Assembly: GCA_001805375.1 (NCBI GenBank)
Contig: MHFY01000102.1
Span: 1-5,189 of the forward strand
Length of the DNA stretch: 5,189 nucleotides
Origin: Omnitrophica WOR_2 bacterium GWA2_47_8
GTDB lineage: Bacteria > Omnitrophota > Gorgyraeia > Zapsychrales > GWA2-47-8
Direction of reading: 5' to 3'
The first letter of the stretch is position 1. The number at the start of each line of letters is the position of its first letter. The notes under the pieces were generated by a model. The model was not told the DNA's origin. It made no database searches and was given only the letters and a program-made list of their open reading frames with translations. The position numbers and the translations under genes were made by a program. This document shows positions 4,286-5,189 of the stretch, piece by piece.

Positions 4286-5189
4286 TCAGAGCAGCAGATC
4301 CGGCCTCACGATGATCGTCTGGCTCCTCTCCGGGCCGACCGATAGGATGGAGACAGGAACGCCGATGAGGGTCTCGATGCGCTGCATGTACCTGTATGCG
4401 GATTTCGGAAGATCGCCAAGAGTCTTGGCTGCAGAGATGTCCTCCCACCATCCGGTCATCTCCTCGTAGATTGGAACAGCTTCATCAAGGATCGAGATAT
4501 CCGTTGGAAAATGAGAGAGGGGCTTTCCCTTGTATTTGTATCCGGTGCAGATCTTTATCTTCTTGTGGCCGGTGAGCACATCAAGTTTCGTCAATGCGAC
4601 GGATTCGATGCCATTTAGAGAAACAGCATATCTTCCTATCATGGCATCAAACCATCCGACCCGTCTTGCTCTTCCTGTGGTTGCGCCAAACTCATTGCCT
4701 GCCTTTGCTATCTGCTCGCCAACCTTATCCTTTAATTCCGTTGGAAAAGGACCGTTTCCCACCCGCGTGGTGTATGCCTTGAGAAGTCCCAGGGAGGATT
4801 GCACTTCCTTGGGAGGAATACCAAGTCCGCAGGCAATTGCGCCAGAGGTGGTGTTCGATGAGGTGACAAAAGGATAGGTGCCGTGATCGATGTCAAGAAG
4901 CGTGCCTTGCGCCCCCTCGAAGAGTAGCCTCTTTTTTGAGGCTATTGCGCTCCACAGGTAAGGGGAGGTGTCTTTCACATAAGGCCTTAATTTGTCTGCG
5001 TATCTTGCGTATTGCTCGTAGAATTCATCCTTGCCGTATGCATCCTTCAGGGATTTCTTGTCCACGAACTGATGCATCCTCAGGCCCTTTCTTGCGGCTT
5101 TGAACATGTAGGCAGGGCCGATCCCCCGATTTGTCGTTCCAATCGCCTTTCCCGACTGCCTATCCATCTCGATGTGGAAGGGGAGGATG
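4286..5189 (-). CDS. purA: Adenylosuccinate synthetase, C-terminal part (start lies outside the window)
   Basis: PurA joins IMP and aspartate at the cost of GTP to make adenylosuccinate, the committed step to AMP, in the cytoplasm. The last 300 residues are visible; the frame is open to base 5189, so the apparent ATG at 5167 is internal. Signatures in order are KAIGTTNRGIGPAY (IMP/GTP site region), FEGAQGTLLDIDHGTYPFVT, SSNTTSGAIACGLG, TRVGNGPFPTEL, GNEFGATTGRARRVGWFDA, LTKLDVLTG and, near the end, SVGPERSQTIIV. The missing N-terminus would hold the GTP-binding GDEGKGK loop and the first catalytic Asp. From AIGTT to the end there are about 285 residues, slightly fewer than in the E. coli enzyme and clearly more than the roughly 340-residue short form known from some archaea would allow. 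The 139-residue gene follows 30 bp downstream. Identity is very secure. Confidence 0.97.
   Translation of the reverse strand, partial: ILPFHIEMDRQSGKAIGTTNRGIGPAYMFKAARKGLRMHQFVDKKSLKDAYGKDEFYEQYARYADKLRPYVKDTSPYLWSAIASKKRLLFEGAQGTLLDIDHGTYPFVTSSNTTSGAIACGLGIPPKEVQSSLGLLKAYTTRVGNGPFPTELKDKVGEQIAKAGNEFGATTGRARRVGWFDAMIGRYAVSLNGIESVALTKLDVLTGHKKIKICTGYKYKGKPLSHFPTDISILDEAVPIYEEMTGWWEDISAAKTLGDLPKSAYRYMQRIETLIGVPVSILSVGPERSQTIIVRPDLLL

Overview
The window looks archaeal. The genes have TATA-like boxes (TTTAAA, TTTATATA) rather than bacterial -35/-10 pairs. In two cases, the GNAT gene and ribA, the box is centred about 28 bp before the start codon, which is the layout of a leaderless transcript. 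It also carries an ACT-domain protein resembling the archaeal 'predicted regulator of amino acid metabolism' group (COG2150, recognised from memory). The lineage cannot be fixed from this sequence. A euryarchaeal or DPANN-type genome is a guess. There are no rRNAs, tRNAs, insertion sequences or CRISPR arrays.

Layout. The left block (1-1886) is on the minus strand: a GNAT-family acetyltransferase, an unrecognised 134-residue protein and the first 160 residues of argininosuccinate synthase (ArgG), the last with its own promoter. A divergent control region (about 1887-2349) follows. It holds an inverted repeat, a set of ACATTTAT repeats spaced exactly 20 bp apart, a TATA box, a palindrome, a hairpin followed by six T's that could be a small RNA, a possible 33-residue microprotein, and a pair of ATACATCGAT repeats. 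The plus-strand ACT-domain regulator gene (2350-2982) comes next. It converges, across a 195-bp gap, on a minus-strand right block: ribA (GTP cyclohydrolase II), an unrecognised 139-residue protein, and the C-terminal 300 residues of adenylosuccinate synthetase (PurA).

How the genes relate. ArgG and PurA both join aspartate to a second substrate (citrulline or IMP), in arginine and AMP synthesis. RibA diverts GTP to riboflavin. The ACT protein may sense an amino acid, and its position between these genes suggests, but does not show, a role in controlling such metabolism. The 139-residue gene sits 30 bp behind purA with a strong ribosome binding site and is probably co-transcribed with it. The most novel part is the 1930-2350 control region, which is denser in repeats and dyads than its lack of an obvious long gene would predict.
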